Source: Euglena gracilis (taxonomy: Eukaryota > Euglenida > Euglenophyceae > Euglenales). Taken from it: a stretch of DNA of 64,000 bases. Under the pieces are notes generated by a model. The model had not been told where the DNA came from, ran no database searches, and saw only the letters and a program-made list of their open reading frames with translations. Below are positions 8,807 to 19,462 of the stretch, one piece after another. Each line of letters starts with the position of its first letter. The first letter of the stretch is position 1. The stretch spans positions 94,368,406 through 94,432,405 of the forward strand of contig CP154956.1 in NCBI GenBank assembly GCA_039621445.1. Reading direction: 5' to 3'. The position numbers and the translations under genes are program-made.

Positions 8807-11800
8807 CTATGGCACAGATGGCCATTTCCTGGGAGTCGGTGGTCTGATCTCCCGTACGTAGTCTCCTTCCGGAGTTTCCACTATCTCCAGTATCGGAGGT
8901 TCGAAATTTACAAGCTGCCTTTCAGGCTCATCTACATCAAAGTCGGGATATTCCCATTTTTGTGTATACCCATCGGGTAATCGTACTCCGAGCCTATTGG
9001 CTTCTCGATGGAGAAAGTTCTGGAGGTTATCCCAAAAGCAAAGTGGCAACATTGTCGGCCAGATCCAAAAATTCAGGCGGGGGTGGTTGCATTGAACCTG
9101 TGGGGGTATCCCCGGATAAACGGCAGTATCTGCCTTGGTGTGCCAACCTGCGACTCGCGCTCGGATGGTGAAGGGCCTTAAAACTTCTCTTACCCAATCG
9201 GTAAATTCCATTTTGTAGGCCTCAGGGGGGTATTCAGGCAACAAAAAGGTATAACTTGGTCGGTTCGGCAGGCTGTGTGCCGTAAAAAGTGGGTATATCA
9301 CCCTGTCCCAATCGGAGTCTTGAAAAATATATGGCACTTTGGCCTTGCCTGCTGACTCGACTGCGAGTCGGACAGCTGCGCTGTCAAGATGAAAATCTTT
9401 GGCGATTCCGCCTGTGCGGTAGCTGTGTACAGCCTTAAACTTCTTGAACGAGTAGAAATTGATTTGGGACTTATAGTCCTGCTTGAATTTGACCAGATGG
9501 TCTTCATTTTCTGGTATGATTCTAGTCATACCACCAGTGGCAGGTAGCCAAAAATCTGCCTGTAGGCAATTGATGCAACGGACAGGTATGTCCTTGTCAT
9601 AATCGTTTTCCGTCCAGCGGAAATTGTCCATATTGGACCATGTCAGTAGGCAATCGCCACAAACCAGTGCTGCGCAATTGCGCACATATGCATCATGGTG
9701 GAAGCTTATGCTATCCGGGTTGCGTGTGCAGATATGCACTGCGGGCATGTCGTTTCGTAGCCTATGGCATGCTGTACATAACCACAATAGTGGATCGTTA
9801 TCCTGGAAATCCAGTACGAAATTTCCTCCAAAATATTGGGCTAATACCCTTGGAGATTTCGCATTCCAAAAACGCCAAGTGTGGCTGGTTGTGAAAATTC
9901 CGGGTTGATCCCGGTAGAACAAGGGCTTAATCCACTTGTTCAGCCAGGGGTCACTGCTATTGCGGATCATATTGATCCTAGCCTGGCGGGTGTTGAGGGG
10001 GTCCACTCTGGACAGTACGTCCTCAGTCCAAAATGGCTCATCGGCCTCGTGAGGGACATTTGACCGAATCGGTCTGATTGTGGGTTTGCGCCTAGCGCCT
10101 TCAGAGGTTGCAGCCACATAGCTGGCCATGGGTATCGTAGGCCTATGGCCTGTGCCAGAGCCATCTCCACCAGACGGTGGTGGCTCATCATCCCGGCGGC
10201 TTTCACCGGGCTTGCAGCCTTCGGCTGTGGGTTTAGCCTTAGGCTTTTTATGTTTGCCATATCGGCGGGCTTCTCTTGGGTCTGCCGGAGGCAGTGGTCG
10301 TTCCACCGTTGGCGGTGTCGGTGCTGCCGGTTTGGCAGGAGATGCCGATGCTGCCGGTTTGGCAGGCGGTGGTTGCATTTCCGCTGTTGGCGGTGTTGGT
10401 GCAGCTGGTTTAGCTGCTGGGATATCCAACTCCATTGGAGTTGTAGCCGTAGGCTGTACGGCTGTTGAGCTGCTATCTGCCGTAGTAACCCTTTGGGTTT
10501 CGGGAGGGGATGTGGCTGGTGAGCCTCGAGGGGTCAGTACTGCTGATACTGCGGACATCGCCGCGGTCAGCCCCTGTAACACACCACCTAAAACACCCGT
10601 AGGTATTGTCGGTGATGCGACAGGTTCTGTCGTGGTTTGTGCCGTTGGCACTACTGGTAAGGCTAGGGGTGGTACCGGAGGTACCGGTGGCCGTTCGGCC
10701 TCGGATGCCGGAGATTCAGACTCTGAGCTGACATGTCCTTCAGGTGGAAGAGGTGTCCTGGACCCTATTGGGACTGATGGAAGGACTGATTGCTGAGGTT
10801 CATCAGCACGCATGTCTTCCAGGCCTTCCATGCGGTCTTCACCGCTCTCACCATCACTCTCCTCACTGTCTTCCACCGTTTCTGGTGAGGCGGCAGGGGC
10901 TGCGGGCTGTTCCGCTGTAGCGGTAGGCACAGCTGTTGGTTGCGCAATCGCGCTGGTGGGGGGTGCCGCAATAGCGGGCTGGGGTGAGGAGGTAGCGACA
11001 GAAGATTGACTCTCCTGAAATCCCATAGGGATAAATGGTTCCGCAGTAGCCGATAGGCTGGAACCTAGGTAACGCCGACCACGCCCGAAGACGGGTGGCG
11101 GTGTCTCACTAGGAATACCCTGGGGAACAGGCGTTGCCGGTTGCGGCTGCGTTGTGGGTACTGATGCCGGTTGCGGCTGTGTTGAAGGTTCCGCTGGCGG
11201 AACTTCCGAAGCCGGTTGCGGCTTTGGGACAGGTGCCTGTGGCACCTGTCTTTTCCGTAATCGGAAAAGATCCCATGGTTTCCTTTCGTCTTCAACCATT
11301 CTGTGGTTGAAGCGCAGGAGGGGTAGGGCCATGCCCAGCTCGTTTCGTCTGCCGCCTTGGGAAAACGGCTGGAACAACGCTCTATCGAGCGTATCGCCGA
11401 ATCGGCGTTTGACATAATCGTCTATGCTTTCCTTCTCGAACCTAGGCCTGATGGGGACATAGTCCGGAGGAATTTCCCTATCGGGATTGAGATAATAATA
11501 TATCTCCATAATCTGGCAGGTCCATGCCCTGAACCAGAACTGCTGCAAATACAGCAGGAGTTGTCGATGGTTGCGTCGCCCATTCGAGCTTTGGTGCACA
11601 TCCTTTGGATTTTTGCAAAGGTGCAGAAGCATGATGCGCTTTGGCGCTGCGTACGGGATATTGGCCTGTTGGCCTTCCTCGTCCTGGCCTTCGGCCTGTG
11701 GTTGAGTACTGCGTACTCCGAATCCCCAGAAGTCCACTGCAAACTTTTCGTGACAGTGGGTGCATCTGACGATATACGTCTGGGGGAAGCGGAGGTCAAT

Positions 11801-13048
11801 ATCGACCACTTCAAAATGATAGGCATATTGCCAGTGGTAGAAGACTTGCAGATTGCTGCAGAACATGTTCTCTGCCAATTTGGCAATATTGTCAGGCAAT
11901 GGGTAGATTTCCCACTCCAGGCCTTTTGGGCCTACACTGCGAATGCAGTCGAATAACTGCCGTAGCAAATCTTTACCTGTATTGTATCGGTCTTCCCGAC
12001 CGCAATCCAGATATGGATATCCACAGGAGTTCAGGAATCTGCCGAAATTTTGGGTGGGGTATCCCGCCCAGAACCAAACGTGCCAGAATCCCGGCAGAGC
12101 GTCCAGTATCGGACCGAGGGTTACGTTGCCCTCATAGGCATACAGAGTTCCATCATGGTGGAAATCCCGGTTACGCTCCAAATAGAGCTGTCGGGTCACG
12201 GTCACAATGGGAGATGCGACCAAGATTGGGAGAGAAAGTTCGTTTTGGAACTTTCGCATGGCCTCGAATGCGAGTTCACGGTTGCTTTTGATATGCTCGA
12301 ATAGAGCTTCCATGTCGTCCTCATAGACGTTCCGGTATTGGCCTTTCTGGCCTTTGCCTTGGCCTTTTTGGCCTGCTGTCGGTGCTCGTTTGGGAGCACT
12401 TTTGGCTTTACCCTTGCCCGATCGGGCTTCGCTTCGGGCAATCTCTTCTCTTGCTTGTTTCCAAGCATGAGGATTGAGATTGGCCGCAAAACGAGGGCCG
12501 ATAAAGGCATGATTTACATCGCTCGCACGTCCAAGCAATTCCTGCGGGGCATAAGCCATTTTGGCTGCTGGGTAGGCTGCAGGTTGATCCTGCATATCCG
12601 CCAAAAATGGTGGATTGTTGATGGGGAGGGGTTCGCCTCTAGGCGGATCGATATATGTGGGGTTGCGTACACGTTCGAGGGTATCCTCGAAAATTTTGTT
12701 TACGCGTGCACGCTCTGCAGCTTCGTGCTCGATTTCTGCCCTATGGGCTCTTTGGGCCAGTTCGGCCTGTTCGAGCTGTTGCTGCGTGGGTTCGGGAACG
12801 GGCAGTACCTCGGTTGTGGCCTGTTGGCCTGGAGGTACCGGTGTTTCCTGAGGAGGTAACGCCATCGGCGCTGTCATAGGCTGTGGCGCTGTTAGCGCTG
12901 CTGCAGGTTGTGGCGCTGTTGGCGCTGCTGCAGGCTGTGGCGCCGTTGGCGCTGTTGTGGCTGCTGGTGCTGCTGCTTTTGCTGGAACCGGTCTGGGATG
13001 TTGCGCCGTTGGCGCTGGTCTAGCCGCAGCGGTATACGGTACGGGCAC
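8807..13048 (-). CDS. Element A ORF3b: 1413-aa protein of unknown function
   Basis: A long intact frame after pol. Residues 1-130 are Pro/Ala/Gln-rich. Residues 200-240 are Gly/Lys/Gln-rich and basic, which suits RNA or DNA binding. Block X1 (about 260-600) is rich in Trp/Tyr/Phe with CTHC at 429-432. A Pro/Ala/Thr/Ser linker spans about 600-1000. Block X2 (about 1003-1385) holds a probable zinc cluster: C1091-x2-C1094, H1105-x-C1107, C1130-x2-C1133, C1158-x2-C1161. I see no signal peptide or transmembrane segment, so it does not look like an envelope protein. Its start overlaps ORF3a by 29 bp in another frame, and the frame is open about 110 bp further upstream, so a frameshift fusion with ORF3a is possible. 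Diverged pieces of X1 occur at 40166-40471. Confidence 0.85.
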   Translation of the reverse strand: MPVPYTAAARPAPTAQHPRPVPAKAAAPAATTAPTAPQPAAAPTAPQPAAALTAPQPMTAPMALPPQETPVPPGQQATTEVLPVPEPTQQQLEQAELAQRAHRAEIEHEAAERARVNKIFEDTLERVRNPTYIDPPRGEPLPINNPPFLADMQDQPAAYPAAKMAYAPQELLGRASDVNHAFIGPRFAANLNPHAWKQAREEIARSEARSGKGKAKSAPKRAPTAGQKGQGKGQKGQYRNVYEDDMEALFEHIKSNRELAFEAMRKFQNELSLPILVASPIVTVTRQLYLERNRDFHHDGTLYAYEGNVTLGPILDALPGFWHVWFWAGYPTQNFGRFLNSCGYPYLDCGREDRYNTGKDLLRQLFDCIRSVGPKGLEWEIYPLPDNIAKLAENMFCSNLQVFYHWQYAYHFEVVDIDLRFPQTYIVRCTHCHEKFAVDFWGFGVRSTQPQAEGQDEEGQQANIPYAAPKRIMLLHLCKNPKDVHQSSNGRRNHRQLLLYLQQFWFRAWTCQIMEIYYYLNPDREIPPDYVPIRPRFEKESIDDYVKRRFGDTLDRALFQPFSQGGRRNELGMALPLLRFNHRMVEDERKPWDLFRLRKRQVPQAPVPKPQPASEVPPAEPSTQPQPASVPTTQPQPATPVPQGIPSETPPPVFGRGRRYLGSSLSATAEPFIPMGFQESQSSVATSSPQPAIAAPPTSAIAQPTAVPTATAEQPAAPAASPETVEDSEESDGESGEDRMEGLEDMRADEPQQSVLPSVPIGSRTPLPPEGHVSSESESPASEAERPPVPPVPPLALPVVPTAQTTTEPVASPTIPTGVLGGVLQGLTAAMSAVSAVLTPRGSPATSPPETQRVTTADSSSTAVQPTATTPMELDIPAAKPAAPTPPTAEMQPPPAKPAASASPAKPAAPTPPTVERPLPPADPREARRYGKHKKPKAKPTAEGCKPGESRRDDEPPPSGGDGSGTGHRPTIPMASYVAATSEGARRKPTIRPIRSNVPHEADEPFWTEDVLSRVDPLNTRQARINMIRNSSDPWLNKWIKPLFYRDQPGIFTTSHTWRFWNAKSPRVLAQYFGGNFVLDFQDNDPLLWLCTACHRLRNDMPAVHICTRNPDSISFHHDAYVRNCAALVCGDCLLTWSNMDNFRWTENDYDKDIPVRCINCLQADFWLPATGGMTRIIPENEDHLVKFKQDYKSQINFYSFKKFKAVHSYRTGGIAKDFHLDSAAVRLAVESAGKAKVPYIFQDSDWDRVIYPLFTAHSLPNRPSYTFLLPEYPPEAYKMEFTDWVREVLRPFTIRARVAGWHTKADTAVYPGIPPQVQCNHPRLNFWIWPTMLPLCFWDNLQNFLHREANRLGVRLPDGYTQKWEYPDFDVDEPERQLVNFEPPILEIVETPEGDYVREIRPPTPRKWPSVP

Positions 13049-14717
13049 AGGAGGGGGTGCGGCCTGTTGGCCACCCGATGCCCGCCGTTGCTGTGAAGGG
13101 GTAGCCTGTCTGGCTTGGGGTCGGGGCAGGGGCTGGGGGCTTTGGTCTCCCTATTGGGGATGAAGATTCTGGTCTACCCCGTTTTCCCAGGTCTGCTGGC
13201 CGATACGGCTGCGCATATCTGCGTTCTGCAGACCGTGGGCCCTGGAGGTGTTCCAGGGACTGGTAGTACTGGATGGCCTGCTGAGGTGATGTGAAGTGAG
13301 GAGCTGGGAGAGGTTCAGGTGCCGTTGGCACTTCCTCTTCCACGGCCATTCGGCCTTCGGCCTCAGCTCGCTCCACGTCCTCAGCCCAGGAGATGGGCTC
13401 CTGAGCCACCGGTGTTTCCCGCTGTACGGGCAACTGACTTCCAGCTGCCAGGTGTGCTGGATAAGGGAATGGTGGAAGTGCCGTTGACAGTTGTGTCATT
13501 GGCTCAGGCGCATATTGCGCTGGTGGTTCCCGATATTCGGGTGGTGGTGGTCTTGGCATACGAGGCGGGGATTGGGTATCGCGAAAAATTCGCGATGGTT
13601 GCACTGTTTGTGCTGGGTAATCTCCCATCTCACTTTCCTCTATCGAGGGACTCTGTTCACGCATATATTCGGTGAATGCACCTGCGTGATGACGTATCCG
13701 CGGGATAGGCGGTACTGTAATACCCAGTGTACGCATGCTGACCTCAGGGGGGTATTCCCCGGGCATGAAATACATTTTCCCTGTCATCAAAGTCTGGCCA
13801 CATGCGCACCATTGTGCAATAGGCCTATTGGCCAGGCCCAGAATTTGACGACAGTGGGTATCCCACAACACCTGTAGAGATGGGTCTGCCCTCTCCAGGT
13901 TGCTGGCCCGCAAGGCTGTTCGCAGGGTCTTCTCTGCGAGATTCACCAGTTCCGCGGTGAAGGCGGGGTATGGCACCGTTGGTGCTGCCTGTGGCGTCTC
14001 ATGTGCCACAGGGATCGCGTAAGCGGATATACTACTGCTGCTAGCTGCGGTTTGGGCAGCGGGTTCCCGGACGGGATAAGCAGCAGGTTGGGGTATCGCC
14101 TGTACGGCGTGTATTTGATGTGGGGTACCCTGTACGGGTTGAGATTGGGGTTGGGATTGGGGTTGCTGAGATGTAACATACTGTGGGGTATACAGGATGG
14201 GAGGTGAGGGGCCAGGCATGGCGTAATGCGCCTGCTCCATTGGAGGTGCCTGTCCCTGCCTCGCATACTGTTGTTGTTCCATTGGAACTTGGTGTACCTG
14301 CTGGGGTTGTGACTGTTCCATTGGAACTTGATATGCCTGTTGAGGCTGTGGTTGTTCCATTGGAACTTGGTATGCCTGTTGAGGCTGTGTCGCATATGTA
14401 GCTCCCATATGCGCAGGGGCCGCATGAGCGACAGGTGGCGGTTGCTCCTGAGAGGGGGGCGGCATTTGTGCCTGAGAGGGGGGTGGCATTTGTGCCTGAG
14501 ACGGATATGGCATTTGTGCCTGAATCATTTGAGGTGGGGGTGGCATTTGTGCCTGGGCCGCATAAGCGGCAGGAGGGGGGTGATATACCGCATATGCGGG
14601 CGCCCCTTGGGCTGGGGGTGCCGCCGCATAGGCGTGAGGGGGGTAGGGAGGGATGGCATACTGTATAGGGGGCGGACCGGGTCCGCGCCCGGGATCTTGC
14701 ATCGGTCCGGGGACCAA
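13020..14717 (-). CDS. Element A ORF3a: 565-aa Pro/Gln-rich protein of unknown function
   Basis: The frame starts 104 bp after pol's stop. Residues 1-250 are Pro/Gln/Ala/Tyr-rich, with three tandem copies of a 12-residue unit ending QVPMEQ and four copies of an AQMPPPSQ-type unit. A conserved globular block follows (about 252-360), with VLWDTHCRQILGLA and WCACGQTLMTGKMYF. The same block is recognisable in the 416-aa ORF at 40904-42154 (VLWNDHCRQILTIA, WCMCAQAMMTG), and an MLPGGREPGGGPPY-type N-terminus also begins after integrase in element B. The Pro-rich tail overlaps ORF3b. The function is unknown; a structural or nucleocapsid-associated role is only a guess. Confidence 0.8.
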   Translation of the reverse strand: MVPGPMQDPGRGPGPPPIQYAIPPYPPHAYAAAPPAQGAPAYAVYHPPPAAYAAQAQMPPPPQMIQAQMPYPSQAQMPPPSQAQMPPPSQEQPPPVAHAAPAHMGATYATQPQQAYQVPMEQPQPQQAYQVPMEQSQPQQVHQVPMEQQQYARQGQAPPMEQAHYAMPGPSPPILYTPQYVTSQQPQSQPQSQPVQGTPHQIHAVQAIPQPAAYPVREPAAQTAASSSSISAYAIPVAHETPQAAPTVPYPAFTAELVNLAEKTLRTALRASNLERADPSLQVLWDTHCRQILGLANRPIAQWCACGQTLMTGKMYFMPGEYPPEVSMRTLGITVPPIPRIRHHAGAFTEYMREQSPSIEESEMGDYPAQTVQPSRIFRDTQSPPRMPRPPPPEYREPPAQYAPEPMTQLSTALPPFPYPAHLAAGSQLPVQRETPVAQEPISWAEDVERAEAEGRMAVEEEVPTAPEPLPAPHFTSPQQAIQYYQSLEHLQGPRSAERRYAQPYRPADLGKRGRPESSSPIGRPKPPAPAPTPSQTGYPFTATAGIGWPTGRTPSCARTVYRCG

Positions 14718-14820
14718 AAAGCAAAAAGTAGCTTTGATGAGCTGTAGAAAAAGAAGAGAGAAATGAATTGAGGTTGGGAGGAAAACACAGAGAGGGGAGG
14801 AAAAGGCCTATAGGCCGATT

Positions 14821-17800
14821 TCAGAAATTATTCACAGAAATGTCTATGTTATTTCTTTTATTCCACAGCTTCCAGTCCTGTTGGACATAACCGACAAAAC
14901 TGGAGGCTGGCTCCCAGGTGTCCTCCTCTGGCCCATAGCCTTTCCACCTGACCTTCCAATGATGGACTCCCCGATCAATTTTGTGATCGAGAATTTTGTC
15001 CACCACAAAATCATCCGTTTCGGGTAACTTTGAACGGGGCTTGAAATAAAGGCACGGTAGTGCTTTGCCATTAGGCGGGGAAAGATATGGCTTGAAATCA
15101 TCCATGTGAACATCCTCGATCCCGTTGGGCAGTGCCACCCTATAGCGGCCACTGTTACCAACGCGTTCGAGTATTTCACAGGGTCCGAGCCAGAGGGGGT
15201 CAAGCTTGGAAGCTTGCATACGGATTCGGCTATTCCGAACCCATACGCGATCACCAGCACTATAGCCAGGTGATTTGAATTCTTGTAAAAATTTATTCCT
15301 CTTTTGAGAATGAATATCTGTAATGCGTTTCTGAACAGTAGTTCTGAGAGACTCTACCTCAGAGAACCATGTCTCACAGGTTACGCTACTTCGAGCTGGT
15401 CTCTCTGATGGTATATCACCAATTGCTGGGGGTTCGCGCCCAAAAACAATTTTGTATGGGGAGTGGGGTAAAACTAAAACCGGTAGGGTGTTTATATAAA
15501 AGAGGGACCATGGCAAAACCTGGACCCAGGCCTGGCGCGAATCAGCCAGTGAAAGACGGAGCATATTTACAACAGCTTTCACTGCTGCCTCGGCGCGGCC
15601 ATTGCCCTTCGGGCGATATATAATGGAAAAATGCTGTTCGATTCCCAGGAAACCACATAGGGTTATGAAGAATCGAGAGGAGATCAAATGATCTTGATCA
15701 CTGACAATCTCATTCGGTATGCCCATGAGGCATATGCACTTCTCCATAAATATTTGCGCTAAAATTTGCGCGGTCAACCCTGCCTTTTGGCATGGAATGG
15801 CTACTATGTAACCACTCAAACGACAGACGACAACAAAAACATAATCGTAAATTTTGCCGTCTGATCCTTTGCAAGGTTCTAATTCTAGAAAATCCATGCA
15901 GAGGGACGTAAAAATGTCAGGGGGTACGGGGAAAAAATCAAGCGTACCAGGGGGGGTACCTCTGCGCGGTTTTACCGCTTGACAAATTTGGCACCGTTGC
16001 GAAATTTGCAAGCAGCGCGAATGCAAATCGTTTTCTTTCAGGGTTGTACAGTACCTGCGACCCACCAAAGAAAGAAGTTTGGGGGCCCCAGGGTGACCTT
16101 GGTTGTGATAACACAAAAGTACTTCATCAACCAAGTCACGGGGTATACAATATTTATATCCCGCATCATCGCGGTAAACCAACCGTAAAGGGGAAAGGGA
16201 ATAATTATGTACAACCTCGCCATTGCGCAGTCTGTGCACTATCGTGCTATATACAGGGTCATGGGAATAATCCCATTCGCGAAAGAAGAGGGGGGAAGGA
16301 GATTCAGATCGCGTAATGCGACGGGGACCAGGTGTGCGGCCTCGCCGCCTGCTCCCCCGTATAGGAGAGACTGGCAACGAACGAAAAATCGATGAAACGG
16401 GAAAAGAATCCAACATATCGTCGGCTGCGTCATATCGACGTGCATATTCATCAGCCTCTTGGCTTCCATGAAAGGTGGCATCACCTTCATCCGGGTTACC
16501 GGGGTAATGCCAGGGTGCTCGACTGAGCGGGTCTGCTACTTTTTGTGTATGGCCAGGGGTATATACAACCACTAGGTTGAACTGGCTCAGAAATTCATGC
16601 CATCGGCACCTTCGGCCTACGGATGACATGGCTTTGTTCAGATCCTCGGTATACCAGTGTTGAAGACTCTCATGGTCAGTCAACACCAGTATTTGCACCA
16701 AGGAGCTGGCGACCCAGCTACGGAATTTTTGTAAAATAAGTACGATTGCGTACGTTTCCTTCTCACGGATACTCCATTTAACTTGGCCCTTGCCATCTTC
16801 ACCTTGTAGCTTTCTGCTGAAGAATGCTACAGGGCGCAATTCGTTAGCCGCGTTATGCTGGCTTAGAACACCGCCTACAGCATAATCGCTGCTATCGACT
16901 TCTAGCACATAAGGCTTGTAGGGATCCGCGATGTCGAGTACGACATTTTCAAGCATTAGCTTTTTAATGCTCTCTAGAGCTTCACGCATATCTGCGTCCC
17001 ATTTGTCTTTGGTATTTTCGGGTGCGCGATTTTTGAGTTGCCTCGATAGAGGTACCGCGATTTTCGCGAAATCTTTCATGTAAATCGCGTAATATTGGGC
17101 TAATCCCAAAAATCCTTTCAAATGGGTGATGGTCTTGATGACCTCAGGTGTCCATTTCTTAATGGCCTCTAGTTTGCTAGGCGCCGCTCGGCGTTGGCCA
17201 TTATTGAGAATGTGACCGCAAAACTTTATCGTTTCGCGAAATAAGTGCATTTTGGCACCTTTGACAAAAAGTCTGTGTTTGAGAAATGCGGCTAATACCG
17301 CGCGAACATCACGATAGTGAATGTCGAGAATATTCTCGTGTGTATTCGCTGAAGGAGGGGGGGTACCAACCAAAACATCATCAATGTATACCAGCGCAAA
17401 CGGTAAATCCCGTAAGACCCATTGGATCATGCGCTGAAACATTGCTGGTCCATTCTTAACACCCATTGGTAAAACCGTCCATTGGTAAACACCTTTGGAT
17501 GTTACAAAAGCCGTATAGGCTTGCGAATCGGGATCCAGATGCATTTGGTGGAAACCATCCTCCAGGTCGAAAATTGACCACAAGCGGTTATCCGCTTGTT
17601 TTTTGATAAGGTCCTCTATTAGAGGTAACGGGAATGGGTCATCCTTAGTCTGTGAGTTTAAGTACCGATAATCCAGTACCAGCCTCCACTTTTTCTGACC
17701 TGATGGGTCTGGGGGCTTAGGAACCACAAAAGCTTGGGAGGTCCATTCACTCTTGGAAGGGATGATCCACTTCCGCTCTATGAGCTTTTCAATCATTTCA

Positions 17801-19281
17801 TTGAGAGCTATCTCTCTTTCTCCGGAACAACGGAAAAATTTCCGATGCATTGGCTTTGCGCCTTCCTTAAGCTCAATCTTACAAACTCCAAAAGGTCCGC
17901 GGATAGCGGGATCTATATCACAAGCGTAAACAGGGTTTTCCAAAACACCAGAAAATTCGCGACTGATGCGCGTACAGAATTCTGCTGATTTTGGATGCTG
18001 TCCTGCACTTTCAATGACAGCGGAAACCTGTTTATGGGTCATATCGACCACAGGGAATTCCGAACGGGGATGCCTATCGGCATTATGCACAAACGCCGTA
18101 TCGGCTCCCACATAGTCGGTATGATCCAACACACTTACATTCAGGGGTGGAGATTGAGAAACATGGAAAGCATCAAAGAAACAAACACGGAAAATGATTT
18201 CTTGGAAAGGTGGTAATACCACTCCACGGAAATCCTCGAATAGAGGAACATCGTTTGGTAGGTCCCACCAATAAAATGTGACATAAGTCAAATTTTGAAA
18301 CCATTCCGCTTCGGGATTCACAGGAACAAGTGATGCGCCTCGCGCTTGATCCTGGAAAATTTTATCTACAACAAGTGGGATAAGTTTCAGGGGGGGATGC
18401 ATCCATAGGATAGTGTCTCCCCAAAACTTATCAAAAGCGTTAGAATGTTGCGACCAATGTCGCGGTAATCGCGAATGCGCGTTGGAGGAGAATGCATCAA
18501 TTTCCAGGGTCAAATCGAAAGAATCCGCCATATCGGCGATTTTTGAACACCAATGTTTCAAAATTCGATATTGACCAAATTGAAAAGCATTCCAGGTATC
18601 CTTGGTGTACTTGGAGATCTGCTCAACATCCTGAAGGGGGGGAACACGCTGTAACACAGAACAACGTAATGAATCATCCACACACATGTCCATAGGACTC
18701 GATCCAGGGGGGACATGGGTGGGTTGGGCATATACCCAATCATCGGTGATGCGCGATAGCGCGGAATGCGCGATATGCGCGAGATTCGCACTATGTGCGG
18801 CAAGCGCGATATGCGCGGGGGTGTTAGAGAGCGCCATAGGCGCATAGGGAGCGCTATGCGCGAATCCGAAGAGGGAGGCTATGCCTTTGCACTGTAGTGC
18901 TCGATTCACTTTCGCGAATTGCGAAAAACTGCCAAGTGGATTTGTGAGCTGTGCATAATTACCAAGTGTGCTGATGGGTGTATCACCCATGGTATCAAGG
19001 CTGTGTACCTTTTGGTTATCTATTAAATCCGTACCAAGTGTATAGGTACCACTACCAGGTGTAGGAGGGGAAAAATTCCCGGTTGCGGGATCCAATGGGA
19101 TTAGTTTGGAAGTTTCAACAACATCCACAATCAAAATCATGGTAAGCGGAGATTCTCCGACAGTGAGCGCATTGGTAGGAGGGTAGGTGCATGTGGTGCG
19201 CGTTGTTTTGGGTGTCAATGCATAAGTTGGCGTCGGTTGGGGTAGCTGCTGGGGGTGTACAGGGGTGTCTGAAATCGACAC
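14821..19281 (-). CDS. pol: Element A Pol: Dam-like domain, reverse transcriptase, RNase H, integrase, chromodomain
   Basis: 1486 aa, intact, ending in TGA. About 221-350 is a domain of the type seen in DIRS and some Ty3 elements, related to phage N6-adenine methyltransferases, here with MHPP (294-297) in place of a catalytic NPPW. The RT spans about 466-690 with the active site YIDD (632-635). RNase H covers about 790-920 (D795, E841, D869 region, H911/D917). Integrase has an HHCC zinc finger (H1059, H1063, C1097, C1100) and D1130, D1195, E1231, giving a D-35-E spacing. The chromodomain at 1425-1475 has [17 protein letters not shown], which targets integration to modified histones in chromoviruses. 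The first 200 residues are low-complexity Ala/His/Ser rich in palindrome-encoded repeats. The same frame is open upstream to 19611 apart from a UAG at 19318-19320. Confidence 0.95.
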   Translation of the reverse strand: MSISDTPVHPQQLPQPTPTYALTPKTTRTTCTYPPTNALTVGESPLTMILIVDVVETSKLIPLDPATGNFSPPTPGSGTYTLGTDLIDNQKVHSLDTMGDTPISTLGNYAQLTNPLGSFSQFAKVNRALQCKGIASLFGFAHSAPYAPMALSNTPAHIALAAHSANLAHIAHSALSRITDDWVYAQPTHVPPGSSPMDMCVDDSLRCSVLQRVPPLQDVEQISKYTKDTWNAFQFGQYRILKHWCSKIADMADSFDLTLEIDAFSSNAHSRLPRHWSQHSNAFDKFWGDTILWMHPPLKLIPLVVDKIFQDQARGASLVPVNPEAEWFQNLTYVTFYWWDLPNDVPLFEDFRGVVLPPFQEIIFRVCFFDAFHVSQSPPLNVSVLDHTDYVGADTAFVHNADRHPRSEFPVVDMTHKQVSAVIESAGQHPKSAEFCTRISREFSGVLENPVYACDIDPAIRGPFGVCKIELKEGAKPMHRKFFRCSGEREIALNEMIEKLIERKWIIPSKSEWTSQAFVVPKPPDPSGQKKWRLVLDYRYLNSQTKDDPFPLPLIEDLIKKQADNRLWSIFDLEDGFHQMHLDPDSQAYTAFVTSKGVYQWTVLPMGVKNGPAMFQRMIQWVLRDLPFALVYIDDVLVGTPPPSANTHENILDIHYRDVRAVLAAFLKHRLFVKGAKMHLFRETIKFCGHILNNGQRRAAPSKLEAIKKWTPEVIKTITHLKGFLGLAQYYAIYMKDFAKIAVPLSRQLKNRAPENTKDKWDADMREALESIKKLMLENVVLDIADPYKPYVLEVDSSDYAVGGVLSQHNAANELRPVAFFSRKLQGEDGKGQVKWSIREKETYAIVLILQKFRSWVASSLVQILVLTDHESLQHWYTEDLNKAMSSVGRRCRWHEFLSQFNLVVVYTPGHTQKVADPLSRAPWHYPGNPDEGDATFHGSQEADEYARRYDAADDMLDSFPVSSIFRSLPVSPIRGSRRRGRTPGPRRITRSESPSPLFFREWDYSHDPVYSTIVHRLRNGEVVHNYSLSPLRLVYRDDAGYKYCIPRDLVDEVLLCYHNQGHPGAPKLLSLVGRRYCTTLKENDLHSRCLQISQRCQICQAVKPRRGTPPGTLDFFPVPPDIFTSLCMDFLELEPCKGSDGKIYDYVFVVVCRLSGYIVAIPCQKAGLTAQILAQIFMEKCICLMGIPNEIVSDQDHLISSRFFITLCGFLGIEQHFSIIYRPKGNGRAEAAVKAVVNMLRLSLADSRQAWVQVLPWSLFYINTLPVLVLPHSPYKIVFGREPPAIGDIPSERPARSSVTCETWFSEVESLRTTVQKRITDIHSQKRNKFLQEFKSPGYSAGDRVWVRNSRIRMQASKLDPLWLGPCEILERVGNSGRYRVALPNGIEDVHMDDFKPYLSPPNGKALPCLYFKPRSKLPETDDFVVDKILDHKIDRGVHHWKVRWKGYGPEEDTWEPASSFVGYVQQDWKLWNKRNNIDISVNNF

Positions 19282-19462
19282 ACCTGGTGGAAAACGAAAA
19301 GTTGTGCAGCTGGGCGGCTACTCTACACCGTTATCTTCAGGCCTTTGGGCTTTCGCCTGGGAACCCAGCGAAACGTGCGGGGTTAAGCTACTGGCTTTCC
19401 CTACCGCATGGGAAACGAGCGGTAAAAGTGCGGTGGGTAGGGGGGCAGCTTTCTCTTTACCC

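Noticed and set aside
10128-10796. Plus-strand 222-aa Gly/Val-rich frame inside ORF3b
   Set aside because: It is the antisense of the Pro/Ala/Thr linker of ORF3b; low-complexity codons leave the opposite strand open.
8807-14717. ORF3a/ORF3b as a retroviral envelope
   Set aside because: No signal peptide, transmembrane helix or fusion-peptide-like segment is visible; the proteins are Pro/Gln-rich with Cys/His clusters.
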